Part shown: piece after piece, positions 1-8,338 of the stretch | How the letters are laid out: every line of letters starts with the position of its first letter | Numbering within the stretch: position 1 is the stretch's first letter | Source: Arthrobacter sp. B1I2 | Lineage (GTDB): Bacteria; Actinomycetota; Actinomycetes; Actinomycetales; Micrococcaceae | Length of the DNA stretch: 64,000 nucleotides | Reading direction: 5' to 3' | Assembly: GCF_030816485.1 (NCBI RefSeq) | Contig: NZ_JAUSYC010000001.1 | Location: 3,720,001 to 3,784,000, forward strand | Notes under the pieces: generated by a model | Seen by the model: the letters and a program-made list of their open reading frames with translations, nothing else | Database searches by the model: none | Told to the model about the DNA's origin: nothing | Translations under genes and position numbers: made by a program

Positions 1-82
1 GCCGGATGGCGACCAACTCCCGGTAGAGAGCGAAATTCACGAAGCGGTCCTTCAGGGTATGCCGCACCCGGGCGGGGATCAC
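1..82 (-). CDS. Possible 5' end of an unidentified gene, cut by the window edge
   Basis: From a GTG at 82 the minus strand stays open for 27 codons to the left edge. The predicted peptide starts VIPARVRHTLKDRF and continues with a basic and aliphatic mix that looks protein-like. It would be the next gene after the SseB-like gene on the same strand. No family is recognisable from so few residues, no clear ribosome binding site is present, and an ATG in another frame at 86 is an alternative, so this is only a suggestion. Confidence 0.3.
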   Translation of the reverse strand, partial: MIPARVRHTLKDRFVNFALYRELVAIR

Positions 83-97
83 CCATCCGGCTGCCGG

Positions 98-982
98 CTA
101 GTCGGGAGCGCGCCTCAGTTTGATTTCGACGGAATCGACGCGCTCCCCAAACAATACATTCCGCGACCACTCCGCCTGCAGGCCGCCCACCAGTTCCTGG
201 ACACCCGCGGCGTCCAGGCCGTCCTCAAGGTACAGCACCACCTGAAGTTCCGGTCCGGCGCCGCCGCCGGGGACGACGGCGCCGTCGGCAGCGCTGGCAG
301 CTACTCCCCTGCCCGGCAAAAGCTCGATGCCCCGGATGGCAGCGAATCCGGAGGCTGCCCGGGCCATTTCGCCGGCCAGCTCAGGGTCGTTGTAGGAAGG
401 GGTCCAGTCATGCTGCCTGGCCAGTGCCCAGACCCCGGGCCGGCGTACCACGAACGTTACGTCGGCTCCGGGATCCAGGACCAGGAGCTCTGCGCCTTCT
501 GCGACTGCCGAGAGGGCCGCCCGTGCGGCGTACACGGCTACCGGCCGGGCCCCGGGATGCCAGGCCGCCAGCGCGGCGGCCGAGGTGAAGGCAGGGAGCG
601 CGATCCTGCCGTCGGCCGCCTTCAGCGTCACCAGCGCCATGTCTGCCTGCTTGTCGGCGTGCAGCCCGTGGTCCGTTTCCACCTCTTCTGCCAGCTGCGC
701 CACGATCGGGATGAAGACCCGGGCCGTTGCCAGGGCTGCAACCACACCCGCTTCATCGCCTGTCCCCTGGCGAAGCGCCGCGACTGCGGCGAGGTAGCCG
801 GCGTCGGCCGTGCCGTCGTCGTCGTCGAAGTTGTGGATCTTCGCGTCGTCACCGGCAAGGCTGCGGCCTGCCCACGGACGGCCCGCGGAATCCGTGGCGC
901 CGCCGGCACCGGCCAGCGCCGCCGCGATATGTCCGGGCAGTTGGCGGGCTGCCGGGCGCCCCGGTTCCTCGACGTCAGGCAT
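98..982 (-). CDS. SseB family protein
   Basis: This 294-residue protein resembles SseB-domain proteins, which in actinobacteria commonly follow hisA/priA. The function of the family is poorly defined. An N-terminal stretch of small residues (about 1-50) is followed by a segment with VFIPIVAQLAEEVET and MALVTLKAADGRIALPAFTS, typical of the SseB N-terminal domain, and a C-terminal domain ending in basic residues. The start at 982 is chosen because it lies 20 bases after the priA stop; a longer in-frame start at 1078 would overlap priA by 77 bases. It probably shares the his transcript. No catalytic residues can be pointed to. Confidence 0.8.
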   Translation of the reverse strand: MPDVEEPGRPAARQLPGHIAAALAGAGGATDSAGRPWAGRSLAGDDAKIHNFDDDDGTADAGYLAAVAALRQGTGDEAGVVAALATARVFIPIVAQLAEEVETDHGLHADKQADMALVTLKAADGRIALPAFTSAAALAAWHPGARPVAVYAARAALSAVAEGAELLVLDPGADVTFVVRRPGVWALARQHDWTPSYNDPELAGEMARAASGFAAIRGIELLPGRGVAASAADGAVVPGGGAGPELQVVLYLEDGLDAAGVQELVGGLQAEWSRNVLFGERVDSVEIKLRRAPD

Positions 983-1001
983 GGGAAATAAGCTGCCGGG
1001 C

Positions 1002-1748
1002 CTAGCGCCGGCCGGCGACGTTGAGGGCTTCAGGCAAGGTGAAGGCTCCGGCATACAAAGCCTTGCCCACAATGGCACCTTCCACGCCCAGGGGGACCAG
1101 CGACCGGAGGACCTTCAGGTCGTCCAGGCTGGAGATGCCGCCGGAAGCAACCACCGGCTTTCCGGTCTTCTCCACCATCTGGCGCAGGAGTTCGACGTTG
1201 GGTCCCTGGAGCGTGCCGTCCTTGGTCACGTCGGTCACCACGTAGCGGGAGCAGCCGGCCTCTTCGAGACGGCCCAGCACGTCCCAAAGGTCCCCGCCCT
1301 CCTTGGTCCAGCCGCGGCCGGCAAGGGTGGTTCCGCGGACGTCAAGGCCGACGGCGATCTTGTCACCGAAACGCTCGATGGCACGACGGGTCCACTCGGG
1401 GTCCTCCAGCGCAGCGGTTCCCAGGTTGACCCGGGCCACGCCCAGATCGAGGGCGGCTTCGAGGGTCTCGTCATCGCGGAGGCCGCCGGAGAGCTCCACC
1501 TTGATGTCCAGGCGGCCCACGACCTCGCGAAGCAGGTCAGCGTTGGAGCCCCGGCCGAAAGCCGCATCCAGATCAACCAGGTGCACCCACTCGGCGCCCT
1601 GTTGCTGCCAGTTCAGCGCCGCTTCGAGGGGCGTGCCGTAACTGGTCTCACTGCCGGCCTCGCCCTGGACCAGCCGGACGGCCTGGCCGTTGACGACGTC
1701 GACGGCTGGCAGCAGTTCAAGTACCGGCAGGTCATGTGCGGTGGTCAT
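1002..1748 (-). CDS. priA: Phosphoribosyl isomerase PriA (HisA, probably also TrpF activity)
   Basis: A TIM-barrel isomerase of 248 residues that converts ProFAR to PRFAR in histidine biosynthesis. In actinobacteria without trpF this enzyme also isomerises phosphoribosylanthranilate for tryptophan synthesis. The catalytic aspartate motif [18 protein letters not shown] is at the N-terminus, and [14 protein letters not shown] and [13 protein letters not shown] near the C-terminus carry the second acid and the phosphate-binding loops. An ATG at 1754 is also in frame, but a GAGG sequence sits 7 bases before the ATG at 1748, which favours 1748. It follows a 52-codon gene and hisH. Dual function is inferred from family knowledge. 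Confidence 0.93.
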   Translation of the reverse strand: MTTAHDLPVLELLPAVDVVNGQAVRLVQGEAGSETSYGTPLEAALNWQQQGAEWVHLVDLDAAFGRGSNADLLREVVGRLDIKVELSGGLRDDETLEAALDLGVARVNLGTAALEDPEWTRRAIERFGDKIAVGLDVRGTTLAGRGWTKEGGDLWDVLGRLEEAGCSRYVVTDVTKDGTLQGPNVELLRQMVEKTGKPVVASGGISSLDDLKVLRSLVPLGVEGAIVGKALYAGAFTLPEALNVAGRR

Positions 1749-1841
1749 ACTCATCCTCAGTGTTGATTCTTCGGTTCGGGCAAAGACGGGGTTCGGGCAG
1801 TGCGCGGGAGGCTGTCCTTCGCGTCGCCGCCCGGCTGGTGG

Positions 1842-2000
1842 TCAGTTGGCCGGCAGCGTCAGCAGGTAGGCGGCAAGCAGTGACATGGCGGCCAGGACGT
1901 AGAACGCCACCTGTGCCCAGAGGGGTTTGTGCTGCTGCCGGAACGAGATGCCGCCACCAATCAGTATGCCTGCGAGACCCATCAGGAGTACGGACCACAT
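1842..2000 (-). CDS. Small membrane protein between hisH and priA
   Basis: A 52-codon frame runs from ATG at 2000 to TGA at 1842. Its ATG follows directly on the TAG stop of hisH, so it is probably read by translational coupling. The product begins MWSVLLMGLAGILIGGG, a hydrophobic segment, has a short polar turn with RQQHKP at about residues 21-26, and ends with a second hydrophobic segment (about 31-50). Two transmembrane helices in a hairpin are therefore likely. No function is recognised. Its position inside the his run, in the reading direction of the operon, supports it as a real gene. Confidence 0.72.
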   Translation of the reverse strand: MWSVLLMGLAGILIGGGISFRQQHKPLWAQVAFYVLAAMSLLAAYLLTLPAN

Positions 2001-2762
2001 CTAGGCGACACTGCCGGCGTCCGCTGCGCCTGCACCGGGGTCACCGCCGGCGGGCTTGCGGAGGCCCTCCACCCAGTTGCGCAGGAGGCGCGCGCCGGCG
2101 TCGCCGGACTTTTCGGGGTGGAACTGGGTGGCGCAGAGCGGGCCGTTTTCGACGGCGGCGATGAACGGGCCGCCGTGCTCGGACCAGGTGACCAGGGGCG
2201 GCGCCATCCGCGGCTGGATGACGTCAAAGTTCCATTCCTGCACGCCGTAGGAGTGCACGAAGTAGAACCGTTCGTTTTCGACGCCGGCAAAAAGCTTCGA
2301 ACCTTGCGGCACCTTGACGGTGTTCCAGCCCATGTGCGGGACCACCTCCGCGCGGAGGGCCTCCACCTTGCCGGGCCATTCTCCGATGCCCTCGGCTTCG
2401 GTGCCGTGCTCCACGCCGGCCTCGAAGAGGACCTGGAGGCCCACGCAGATGCCCAGTACGGGACGTCCGCCTGCCACGCGCCTGCCGATGAGCCGGATAC
2501 CGTCCACGGCCTTGAGTTCGCGCATCACGGTCTCGAACGCACCCACGCCGGGCACCACCAGGCCGTCTGCGTTCAACACATCCTCCGGCTTGGCGCTCAG
2601 GATCACTTCCGCGCCGGCACGTTCCAGTGCGCGCACGGCGGACCTGACGTTCCCGGAACCATAGTCCAGGACCGTCACCGTGGGTTTGCCCTCAGGTGAC
2701 GGCAGCTTCCGGGACGCTGTCGGATCGATGATTGCCCCGTCCTTCAGGACCTGCCCGCTCAC
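2001..2762 (-). CDS. hisH: Imidazole glycerol phosphate synthase, glutaminase subunit HisH
   Basis: This class I glutamine amidotransferase supplies ammonia to HisF for the imidazole ring of histidine. The core starts near residue 28 with [10 protein letters not shown]. The nucleophile cysteine lies in [14 protein letters not shown], and the His-Glu partners lie in [12 protein letters not shown]. The 253-residue product carries about 26 extra residues before the core and a Gly/Ala-rich tail. The start at 2762 is kept because its ATG overlaps the hisB stop as ATGA. No hisF is in this window, so the partner must be encoded elsewhere. Confidence 0.95.
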   Translation of the reverse strand: MSGQVLKDGAIIDPTASRKLPSPEGKPTVTVLDYGSGNVRSAVRALERAGAEVILSAKPEDVLNADGLVVPGVGAFETVMRELKAVDGIRLIGRRVAGGRPVLGICVGLQVLFEAGVEHGTEAEGIGEWPGKVEALRAEVVPHMGWNTVKVPQGSKLFAGVENERFYFVHSYGVQEWNFDVIQPRMAPPLVTWSEHGGPFIAAVENGPLCATQFHPEKSGDAGARLLRNWVEGLRKPAGGDPGAGAADAGSVA

Positions 2763-3385
2763 AGTGCACCCTTGGTGGACGGGATGCCTTCGACACGCGG
2801 ATCGGGTTCGACGGCGGCACGGAGTGCCCGAGCGAAGGCTTTGAACTGCGCCTCGACGATGTGGTGCGGGTCCCGGCCGGCCAACACGTTCATGTGCAGG
2901 CAGATGCCGGCATGCAGCGTGATCGCTTCGAAGACGTGGCGGGTCAGGGAACCCGTGAAGTGGCCCCCGATCAGGTGGTACTCCTGTCCGGCGGGCTCAC
3001 CGCCGTGGACCAGGTAGGGGCGGCCGGAGACGTCCACCACCGCGTTGGCAAGGGCCTCGTCCAGCGGCACCGTGGCTTCGCCGAAGCGGCGGATTCCGGC
3101 CTTGTTGCCCAGGGCCGTGCGCAGCACTTCACCGAACGTGATGGCCACGTCCTCGACGGTGTGGTGGACGTCGATGTGGGTGTCTCCGGTGGCCTTGACG
3201 GTCATGTCGATCAGGGAGTGTTTGCACAGGGCCGTGAGCATGTGGTCGTAGAACGGCACCGAGGTATCGATGTCCGATACGCCGGTTCCGTCGAGGTTGA
3301 TCTCCACGAGTACGGAGGACTCGCTGGTGGCACGCTCCATGCGGGCGGTCCGGTCCGCAGCCGTATTCGATCCGGTTGGACTCAT
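2759..3385 (-). CDS. hisB: Imidazoleglycerol-phosphate dehydratase HisB
   Basis: The 208-residue monofunctional enzyme removes water from IGP in histidine biosynthesis. Metal-binding motifs are visible: [32 protein letters not shown], and the later [16 protein letters not shown], all characteristic of the two HisB half-domains. An in-frame start 90 bases upstream exists, but AAAGGA sits 7 to 8 bases before the ATG at 3385, which decides the start. It lies between hisC (61 bases upstream) and hisH, which it overlaps by 4 bases. Confidence 0.95.
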   Translation of the reverse strand: MSPTGSNTAADRTARMERATSESSVLVEINLDGTGVSDIDTSVPFYDHMLTALCKHSLIDMTVKATGDTHIDVHHTVEDVAITFGEVLRTALGNKAGIRRFGEATVPLDEALANAVVDVSGRPYLVHGGEPAGQEYHLIGGHFTGSLTRHVFEAITLHAGICLHMNVLAGRDPHHIVEAQFKAFARALRAAVEPDPRVEGIPSTKGAL

Positions 3386-3446
3386 GGTGAAGGATCCTTT
3401 GTGGGAGAAGAAGTGGTTCCGGGCGTCCAGCGCCGCAATATCAAGT

Positions 3447-4565
3447 CTAGGCCGGAAGCGCGGCCTGGCCCGCAAGGATGCGCTCCAGGGAAGTAAGGAA
3501 GGTTGTGGTTTCCGACTCAGTGCCCGCCGTGACCCTGAGGTGGCCGGGGATGCCTACGTCACGGATGAGCACACCTGCATCCAGCAGCTCCTGCCAGACC
3601 TGGTGCGGATTTTCCAGGCCCCCGAAGAATACGTAGTTGGAGTCTGACGCGGCCGGCTGGAGGCCCATCCTTGTCAGTTCCGCCACGATCCGGTCCCGCT
3701 GCTTCTTGATGTCCTGGACATCAGCCATCAGCGCTTCGCGGTGATCGAGGGCGGCCAGGGCGGTCGCCTGGGTGATGGCGGACAGGTGGTACGGCAGGCG
3801 CACCAGCCGCAGCGCATCGGTGACTTCCGGCGCTGCAGCCATGTAGCCGAGCCGGGCGCCCGCCAGGGCGAACGCCTTGCTCATGGTGCGGGATACGATC
3901 AGCCGCTCCCGGCCGGGCAGCAGGGTCAGTGCACTGGGAGTCCCGTCGTGCGCGAACTCGTGGTAGGCCTCATCGACGATCACGATGGCCTGGCTGGCCT
4001 CGCCGGCCTCATAGACGGCCTTCACAACGTCCAGTCCAAGGCCGGTCCCGGTGGGGTTATTGGGCGAGCAGAGGAAGACGATGTTCGGCTGCAGTTCCTT
4101 GACCTGGCGGGCGGCGGACTCAGCGCTCAGGTCGTAGCTTTCCGATCGTTCCCCCGTGATGTACCTGGTGTCGGTTCCGCTGGCAAGCAGGGGGTACATG
4201 GAGTACGTGGGCGGAAAGCCCAGGGCGGTACGGCCGGGACCGCCAAAGGCCTGGAGGATCTGCTGCAGCACTTCATTGGAGCCGTTGGCTGCCCAAAGGT
4301 TGGTTTCGTCAAGCCCGTGACCGAGGTATTCCGCCAGGGCTTTCCGCAGCTTGGTGAACTCACGGTCCGGGTAGCGGTTGAGCCCCGCTGCAGCCTCCGT
4401 GACGGCGGCGCTGATGGCTGCACGCACGTCTGCGGGAACACCATGGGTGTTCTCATTGACATTCAGCAGGATGGGGACGTCCAGTTGGGGCGCCCCGTAA
4501 GGGGTCAGCCCGCGAAGGTTGCTGCGGAGGGGAAGCCGGTTCAGACGCTCTAGCTGGTCGTTCAC
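3447..4565 (-). CDS. hisC: Histidinol-phosphate aminotransferase HisC
   Basis: A fold-type I PLP aminotransferase of 372 residues that makes histidinol phosphate. The N-terminal half has LNVNENTHG and [14 protein letters not shown], the cofactor aspartate is in [10 protein letters not shown], and the PLP lysine is in [17 protein letters not shown]. It is the first gene of the his run. The start codon is GTG. No Shine-Dalgarno sequence precedes it, but a TAAACT hexamer ends 6 bases before it, so the transcript is probably leaderless and the operon promoter lies there. Confidence 0.95.
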   Translation of the reverse strand: MNDQLERLNRLPLRSNLRGLTPYGAPQLDVPILLNVNENTHGVPADVRAAISAAVTEAAAGLNRYPDREFTKLRKALAEYLGHGLDETNLWAANGSNEVLQQILQAFGGPGRTALGFPPTYSMYPLLASGTDTRYITGERSESYDLSAESAARQVKELQPNIVFLCSPNNPTGTGLGLDVVKAVYEAGEASQAIVIVDEAYHEFAHDGTPSALTLLPGRERLIVSRTMSKAFALAGARLGYMAAAPEVTDALRLVRLPYHLSAITQATALAALDHREALMADVQDIKKQRDRIVAELTRMGLQPAASDSNYVFFGGLENPHQVWQELLDAGVLIRDVGIPGHLRVTAGTESETTTFLTSLERILAGQAALPA

Positions 4566-4571
4566 CTGAAC

Positions 4572-4577
4572 AGTTTA
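4572..4577 (-). promoter_or_regulatory. Putative -10 element of the leaderless hisC promoter
   Basis: TAAACT on the minus strand ends 6 bases before the GTG of hisC. This fits the TANNNT -10 pattern of actinobacterial housekeeping promoters with transcription starting at or next to the start codon. No convincing -35 element is seen. Confidence 0.55.
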
Positions 4578-4742
4578 GTTGCCGCAGCAACTACCGGAAA
4601 ATGTGACAGCCGCTGTTCGCCCTCGGCATGCTCTGCCGTGAGCCCTTTTCTGCCACGGCTCATTCCCCGCCGCTGCGGTGTGCCGCGCCAACCCGTTCCC
4701 TGCCCTGGCCATTCCCTGCGGCAGGCTGCGCCGGCAGACCGC

Positions 4743-5144
4743 TCAGCGTGTGGGGACGAACAGTTGCTGGCCAGGCAGGACAGCGCCCGCGGAAAGGTTG
4801 TTGAGCTGGACGATGTCCGCCACTACGTCCCGGGCATCACGGTCCGGAGCAACCGCACCTGCGATGGCCCACAGCGACTGTCCGGCCTGCACCGTCACAG
4901 TGACCGTGGGCGTCACTGCAAGACCGGCAGCGGAATCGGAGGCCTTGGCCGGCGAGTTGAAGAGTCCGGACAGCGACATCAGAAGTACAGCGAGGAGTAC
5001 AAGCGGTACCCCGATCAGGACGATCCGTCCCCGGCGGGTCAGCCGCAAGGTTGCGGCTGTTGGCGTCCGGCGGTCCACAGGATTCCGCCGCTGCAGGGAA
5101 AAGCGTTCCGAAAGTGAAACATGGTGAAGCGATATAGCTGACAT
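4743..5144 (-). CDS. LysM-domain membrane protein divergent from lexA, SOS-controlled
   Basis: A 133-residue protein with a basic N-terminus, one transmembrane helix (about residues 41-63, VLIGVPLVLLAVLLM) and a C-terminal LysM domain (about 82-131) with SLWAIAG and the closing VLPGQQLFVP. LysM domains bind peptidoglycan, so the domain should lie outside the membrane. Actinobacteria often carry such a gene beside lexA; known relatives by position are Rv2719c of Mycobacterium and DivS of Corynebacterium, which act on cell division during SOS. Function as an SOS division inhibitor is inferred from position, the LexA box upstream and domain layout. GGAGGG stands 8 bases before the ATG. Confidence 0.85.
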   Translation of the reverse strand: MSAISLHHVSLSERFSLQRRNPVDRRTPTAATLRLTRRGRIVLIGVPLVLLAVLLMSLSGLFNSPAKASDSAAGLAVTPTVTVTVQAGQSLWAIAGAVAPDRDARDVVADIVQLNNLSAGAVLPGQQLFVPTR

Positions 5145-5262
5145 GAACTGAGCCCTCCTGGACCTGCCGTGCTGCCCGGGTGTCCGCCCAGCCAGCTGCC
5201 CCAGCTATTGACCGCCGGGACCTTCTTCCGGCTACGTCTTCGAATAGGGCATGCACTGGTTA

Positions 5263-5274
5263 GAACACATGTTC
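5263..5274. promoter_or_regulatory. LexA (SOS) box on the LysM-gene side
   Basis: GAACACATGTTC is a perfect match to the actinobacterial SOS core GAAC-N4-GTTC, and the flank TCGA on the right extends it. It lies about 120 bases before the LysM gene start in the lexA-LysM intergenic region. Confidence 0.88.
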
Positions 5275-5329
5275 GAACTTTGCTTGTTAAGTTTTAGCAC
5301 CTATCAACGAATAATGTCGAGACTCGCTA

Positions 5330-5368
5330 GAACAAATGTTTGAAAAAGCCATGAGGCTGGCCTAGCTT
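5330..5368 (+). promoter_or_regulatory. lexA promoter with LexA box
   Basis: GAACAAATGTTT (5330-5341) is a one-mismatch SOS core. Overlapping its end is a -35 element TTGAAA (5340-5345), followed by a 17-base spacer and a -10 element TAGCTT (5363-5368). Transcription should start near 5375. LexA bound here would cover the -35 region, which is the expected autoregulation. Confidence 0.8.
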
Positions 5369-5416
5369 TGAAACCAAAGAACAACCACCACTGAAGTTGA
5401 ACAGCAGGGTCTGACA

Positions 5417-6235
5417 ATGACAGTGGAAGTCCTCCCGGGGCGCTGCCGAACAGTGCCAAGCGGAAGATCCGGCGGCAAGCGAAAGGCATTGGCGAATATG
5501 GCAGCAGCAGCCGTCGGGGGCAGGACCGCCCCGCAATCCAAGAGGACCACCAAGGGCCTGACGCCCAGGCAGAAGAAAATCCTGGAAACCATCCAGCGCT
5601 CAGTTAATGAGAACGGGTACCCGCCCTCCATGCGTGAGATCGGCGATACCGTTGGCCTGGCGAGCCTGTCCAGCGTGACCCACCAGCTCTCCCAGCTGGA
5701 GAAGCTGGGTTACCTGCGCCGCGACCCCAAGCGGCCACGCGCCATGGAAGTGCTCATGCCCCTGACGCTGGACGGCGGTACCGGCAAAGCGGCCGGCACG
5801 TCTCCCGCCCCGCAGGCCGCCGGCGGCGGTGCCACCGTGGCAGAACTGCCCACCGCGCTTGATACTGCCATGGTTCCGCTGGTCGGCCGGATTGCTGCCG
5901 GCGGGCCCATCCTGGCCGAGCAACTCGTCGAAGATGTCATGCCGCTCCCCCGCCAACTGGTTGGCCAGGGCGAACTTTTCATGCTCAGGGTGGCGGGCGA
6001 TTCCATGGTGGACGCAGCCATCTGCGACGGCGACTGGGTGGTGGTGCGGCGCCAGGCGGACGCCGCCAACGGGGACATCGTTGCTGCACTGCTGGACGAC
6101 GAAGCCACGGTCAAGACCTTCCGGCAGCGCGACGGCCACACGTGGCTGCTTCCCCAAAACACGCAGTACGAACCCATCCTTGGCGACCACGCCACCATCA
6201 TGGGCAAAGTGGTCTCAGTTCTGCGTTCCCTGTAG
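5417..6235 (+). CDS. lexA: SOS transcriptional repressor LexA
   Basis: LexA represses SOS genes and cleaves itself when RecA is activated. The winged-helix DNA-binding domain runs from about residue 48 ([13 protein letters not shown]) to 115. The self-cleavage site is Ala161-Gly162 in VGRIAAGGP, and the catalytic pair is Ser196 in AGDSM and Lys233 in TVKTF (numbering from 5417). The family is usually 220-260 residues. This start gives 272, and a second ATG at 5498 gives 245 and also has an upstream AAAGG, so the first 27 residues are uncertain. Two LexA boxes lie upstream. Confidence 0.95.
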   Translation: MTVEVLPGRCRTVPSGRSGGKRKALANMAAAAVGGRTAPQSKRTTKGLTPRQKKILETIQRSVNENGYPPSMREIGDTVGLASLSSVTHQLSQLEKLGYLRRDPKRPRAMEVLMPLTLDGGTGKAAGTSPAPQAAGGGATVAELPTALDTAMVPLVGRIAAGGPILAEQLVEDVMPLPRQLVGQGELFMLRVAGDSMVDAAICDGDWVVVRRQADAANGDIVAALLDDEATVKTFRQRDGHTWLLPQNTQYEPILGDHATIMGKVVSVLRSL

Positions 6236-6277
6236 CCGGCTCTCCGCTGCCATCCCCGGACTTATCTGGGGCTGGCA

Positions 6278-8338
6278 TCATCTGGCGGCGTCCGCGCCCA
6301 GCCTGGTCAGTGCGGCCAGCGCCTTGCTGCGGTCCGTGGTGGCCCAGAACGGGGGCAGTGCTCCCCGCAGGAAGCCCGCATACCGCTCTGTTGCCAACCG
6401 CGAATCCAGAACGGCCACTACGCCCTTGTCTCCGGTGGACCGGATCAGCCGGCCCGCGCCCTGTGCCAGCCGGATTGCCGCGTGCGTGGCCGAGACGGAC
6501 ATGAAGCCGTTTCCCCCGGCCTGCGCCACGGCACGCGAACGCGCGGTCATCAGCGGATCATCCGGCCTGGGGAACGGTATGCGGTCAATCACCACCAGGC
6601 GGCAGGAGCCTCCTGGGACGTCAACCCCCTGCCACAGGGACATAGTCCCAAAGAGGCAGGTGTCCGGTTCATCGGCGAACTGCTTGACCAGCGCTGCCAT
6701 GGTCGATTCGCCCTGGCAGAGCACAGTCACGTCCAGCTTGGGCCGGAGGGCGTCCGCAGCCTCTTCGGCAGCCCGGCGCGATGAAAACAGGCACAGGGCT
6801 CCCCCGCCTGATGCTTTGATCAGCGCTTCCAGTTCCTCCAGCGCTTCCGGGGAAACGCCGCGGCCGGGCTTTGGCAGGTGGCCGGCCACATAGAGGATGC
6901 CCTGTTTTGGATAGTCGAAGGGCGAGCCCACGTCCACGCCTGTCCAGCTGGGCGCACCGTCGCCAATAAGGCCGAGTCCGCCGGCCGCTGGTTCAAACGC
7001 CGAGCCGATGGCCAGGGTCGCGGACGTCAGGACGACGGTGTGCCCGGCGAAGAGCCCTTCCCGCAGCCTCCCGGCTACGGACAACGGCGCGATGTTGATC
7101 AGGACCGGCGCATTCTCATCAGGCTGCGAGTATCCCTGGCCGGGATCGAACGTGCTGGCGCGGGAAAACCAGATTACTTCCCGGTTTTCCCGCGCAGCGA
7201 TCAGCCGCTCGCACAGTTCCAGGATGAGCATGAGGCGGGACCGGGCCAGCTGCCGGCCGCCGTCGGCCGGGGTGGTGCTGTCCCCCTTGGAATCGGACAG
7301 CGCAGCCCGGCAGGCCTCCCGCAACTGGTCCACGCAGTCCAGCTGTTCGTCGTTCAGGCCGTTGGGAAGCAGGCCGTTCGGTGCGCCTGCGAGGGCCAGT
7401 TCGAGGTTGGCCGCTGCGGCATTCAGGGAATCAACGGTGATGGCGGTATGTTTCCGTGCGCCGGAAGCGGCCGCGTGGACCATGGCTACGGACAACTGCC
7501 CGGACACGGCTCCAGTGACCCGGTCCTGCAATTCGTGCGCTTCGTCCACCACGACGACGTCGTACTCGGGCAGGACGGCGAGTCCCTCGAAGGCGCTGAC
7601 GGCGAGCATGGCGTGGTTGGTCACCACGACATCTGCCTCGGCTGCGTCCTGCCGGGCCAGCTCGCTGAAACACTCGGCGGCCATGGGGCATTTTTGGGCG
7701 CCGAGGCACTCCATGGAGGTCACTGAGACCTGGCGCCAGGCACGGTCAGTCACGCCGGGCAGCAGCTCGTCCCGGTCGCCGGTGGCTGTCTTCTCCGCCC
7801 ATTCGCGGAGCCGCACCACTTCCTTGCCCAGCTGGGAGGAGGGTCCGCCCACTGCCGCGGCAAAATGCGGAACGCTGGTGTCCTCGCCCAAGGAGAAGAG
7901 CTGCCCTTCGGAAGGCTCCTCGGAGGGGAAGCCGCCTTCGAGTTTGTGGCGGCACACGTAGTTGGACCGCCCCTTCACCAGGGCAACCTTGACCGGCCGT
8001 TCCAGGGCCGGGGTGATGTTCTTCAGGAGCCGGGGCAGGTCCCTGCCAACAATCTGGGTTTGCAATGCCAGCGTGGCCGTGGATACCAGAGCCGGCTTGT
8101 TGCTTTCCAGGGCATGGGCAATGAGCGGCACCAGGTAGGCCAGCGATTTGCCGGTGCCGGTGCCTGCCTGGACCAGCAGATGGTTGCCCGTTTCGATGGC
8201 CCGGGCCACCTGCAGGGCCATTTCGTGTTGTCCGGTGCGGCTTTGCCCGCCCATGCCGGCGACGGCGCGGTCGAGCAGTTCGATAACGAGCTGCTCGCCG
8301 GCCGTCTGCGCGGCTTCCCCGGCGGCGGGGTCAGTCAT
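6278..8338 (-). CDS. ATP-dependent DNA helicase, DinG/YoaA type with Fe-S cluster
   Basis: A superfamily 2 helicase of 686 residues related to XPD and DinG. Walker A is AGTGTGKS at residues 58-65 and the Walker B DEAH box is at 265-268. Cysteines 129, 211, 217 and 223 have the spacing of the four Fe-S ligands of this family. The C-terminal half contains the motifs LWQGVDVPGG and GAGRLIRS. Such enzymes unwind 5'-tailed duplexes and help remove R-loops and stalled forks. It overlaps hflX by 8 bases and is read from the hflX transcript. It is convergent with lexA. No LexA box of its own is visible. Confidence 0.92.
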   Translation of the reverse strand: MTDPAAGEAAQTAGEQLVIELLDRAVAGMGGQSRTGQHEMALQVARAIETGNHLLVQAGTGTGKSLAYLVPLIAHALESNKPALVSTATLALQTQIVGRDLPRLLKNITPALERPVKVALVKGRSNYVCRHKLEGGFPSEEPSEGQLFSLGEDTSVPHFAAAVGGPSSQLGKEVVRLREWAEKTATGDRDELLPGVTDRAWRQVSVTSMECLGAQKCPMAAECFSELARQDAAEADVVVTNHAMLAVSAFEGLAVLPEYDVVVVDEAHELQDRVTGAVSGQLSVAMVHAAASGARKHTAITVDSLNAAAANLELALAGAPNGLLPNGLNDEQLDCVDQLREACRAALSDSKGDSTTPADGGRQLARSRLMLILELCERLIAARENREVIWFSRASTFDPGQGYSQPDENAPVLINIAPLSVAGRLREGLFAGHTVVLTSATLAIGSAFEPAAGGLGLIGDGAPSWTGVDVGSPFDYPKQGILYVAGHLPKPGRGVSPEALEELEALIKASGGGALCLFSSRRAAEEAADALRPKLDVTVLCQGESTMAALVKQFADEPDTCLFGTMSLWQGVDVPGGSCRLVVIDRIPFPRPDDPLMTARSRAVAQAGGNGFMSVSATHAAIRLAQGAGRLIRSTGDKGVVAVLDSRLATERYAGFLRGALPPFWATTDRSKALAALTRLGADAAR

